This document shows positions 62,711 to 64,000 of a stretch of DNA of 64,000 nt, in pieces (the stretch's first letter is position 1; every line of letters starts with the position of its first letter). Made by a program: the position numbers and the translations under genes. The notes beneath the pieces are model-generated. The model was not told the DNA's origin and searched no databases. It saw only the letters and a program-made list of their open reading frames with translations. The stretch is from Bimastos eiseni (Eukaryota > Annelida > Clitellata > Crassiclitellata > Lumbricidae): positions 31,566,532-31,630,531 of the forward strand of contig OY365814.1 in assembly GCA_959347315.1 (NCBI GenBank). The letters are read 5' to 3'.

Positions 62711-64000
62711 GATTTTTTTAAATCACATCAGGTTTCAATTTAAACAATCCTTCATCAATCCAGCTCCCTTGCATTTAAAAAAATTCTTTTAATCACATCC
62801 AGCTTCTACTTAAGCAGGAGTCTGTTCGTCACATTCAGCTTCAATTTATGTAAGTCTATGATGCTTTCATCACATCTGGCTCCCAAGCGTCTAAACATAA
62901 CTGTTTTCATCACATCCAGCTTCTACTTAAGGCTTAAGCAGGAGTTTATTCAACACACATCCAGCTTTTTTTGCTATGATTCTTTTCTATGATTCATCAC
63001 ATCCAGCTTCTACTTCGGCAAGATTTATTTCATCAATCCGGATTCAGCTAAGTTATGGGACAGTGGTCAGACTTTGAGACGCTAAAATGATAGATTACCA
63101 AAGTTCTCATGCATGCTTCCTTCAAATGTTTGAGTCGCTCAAAGCGATATCTCAAACTTCAAAATCTAACGGAGGCCTATGCCATTATTTACGTTGAATG
63201 TTATGCATTATCAATGATTATTTTGAGCCAGATATAGCTGGCGTCATGTGGCCAGTTACTTTAAGCCCATGACCTAAAGTATATTATATTCATTAATACA
63301 ACTTCCATTTAGGTACATTATTTTTATCAATCCAGCTTCCATTTAGATTTCTTTTCATCATTCGAGTTTTTGAGTACAAGGCCCTGTTTACATAGATTCC
63401 ACTTTCATCACAACGACTTTCTTGCAACGGCGTTTTCTCGGTTTAGCGTCCAAAATTCATATCACTCTTACACAGTATCATTTTAGCGTCCAAAATTGAT
63501 TATATGCAGGGTGGCCACTTGATCAAAAATAATCAGTTCATCAATCCAGCTTCCATATAATTCATTCAAATTCGTCACATCCAGCTTCCATTTAAAGATA
63601 ACTCTTTTCATCACATCCAGCTTCCATTTAAATATAATTCTTCTCATTACATCCAGCCTCCATTTAAGCACGATTCTTTTCATCGCATCCAGCTTCTATG
63701 CAAACGAAATTCTTTTCATCGCATCCAGTTCCTATTTAAACAAAATTCTTTTCATTGATCCAGCTTCCATTTATGTGTATTTTTGCATCAATTTCTGGAA
63801 GAACATTAAGGCCAATTACAATGGCTTTTTCAGGTGTAATGAATTTTGGACGTTAAAACGATAGTGTATGAGTTGTTGGAATTTTGGACGCTAAAACGAT
63901 AAATCGCCTTCGCATCAATCCAGCACACTTAAGCATGATATTTTCATAAATTCAGTTTCCATTTAAGCATAAGCATTTCATCAATCCAGTTTCGACTTAC
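62690..64000 (-). repeat. 36-bp repeat array, minus orientation, running off the window
   Basis: Repeats of ATCCAGCTTCCATTTAA with ATTCTTTTCATCA spacers at 62690-63060, 63295-63370, 63535-63780 and 63910-64000. Broken by blocks with ACGCTAAAACGATA (63065, 63470, 63850, 63890; also at 41303), a possible terminus motif. The 36-bp period gives an open frame of 12-residue repeats (63483-63683) that I do not regard as coding. Confidence 0.88.

Noticed and set aside
63483..63683. Minus-strand ORF of 12-residue repeats (FKWKLDVMKR)
   Set aside because: Follows from the 36-bp period of the noncoding array; other arrays of the family are full of stops.

Overview
This is eukaryotic, animal nuclear DNA: AT-rich, intron-bearing, and dense in decayed transposons and simple repeats. 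The gene content (a Disabled-type PTB adaptor, an ELOVL4/7-type fatty acid elongase, the complex III hinge protein UQCRH and a cluster of C2H2 zinc-finger genes) and the retroelements (non-LTR elements of CR1/L2 type, one carrying a 2A-like peptide) suggest a marine invertebrate, perhaps an echinoderm, hemichordate or lancelet. The species cannot be fixed from the sequence alone.

Layout. 1-340 is an (ACAT)n microsatellite. 2316-9223 (+) holds at least five coding exons of a Disabled (Dab) homologue: three PTB-domain exons, one middle exon and one unusually large last exon with proline-rich stretches and five DPF motifs; its introns carry a SINE, a hairpin MITE, an (AT)n tract and minisatellites. 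14300-15023 (-) holds a UQCRH exon and a likely 15-nt microexon. 18488-27621 (+) is a complete seven-exon ELOVL elongase (287 codons) with the HxxHH box intact. 28-36.8 kb has no recognisable host gene and contains a decayed LINE inserted into an older repeat and a decayed hAT transposon with a perfect 8-bp target duplication.

37.1-61.4 kb is a cluster of three intronless-looking C2H2 zinc-finger ORFs, all on the minus strand (37096-38808, 48607-50478, 59359-61377). The second and third are nearly identical at their 3' ends, including a 70-bp tandem duplication across the stop codon and a shared block further 3'. They arose by segmental duplication and their finger arrays have since diverged. 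The spaces between them are filled with nested elements: hAT-like elements with TSDs, a transposon with 6-bp TSD, a Tc1/mariner fragment, a LINE with 2A-like N terminus, and a 5'-truncated LINE with a 9-bp TSD sitting inside one partial duplicate.

The most unusual material is a family of foldback-like non-autonomous elements. Their arms are arrays of a 36-bp repeat (core GAAGCTGGATTGATGAAAAG) in opposite orientations, in several copies bounded by short TIRs or by TIRs made of 16-bp tandem repeats, with 8-9 bp target duplications. Copies occur at about 17.6, 39.6, 45.1, 47.7, 52.6, 56.9, 58.5 and 62-64 kb. I identified everything by reading; no database search or alignment program was used, so family names are from recognised motifs.
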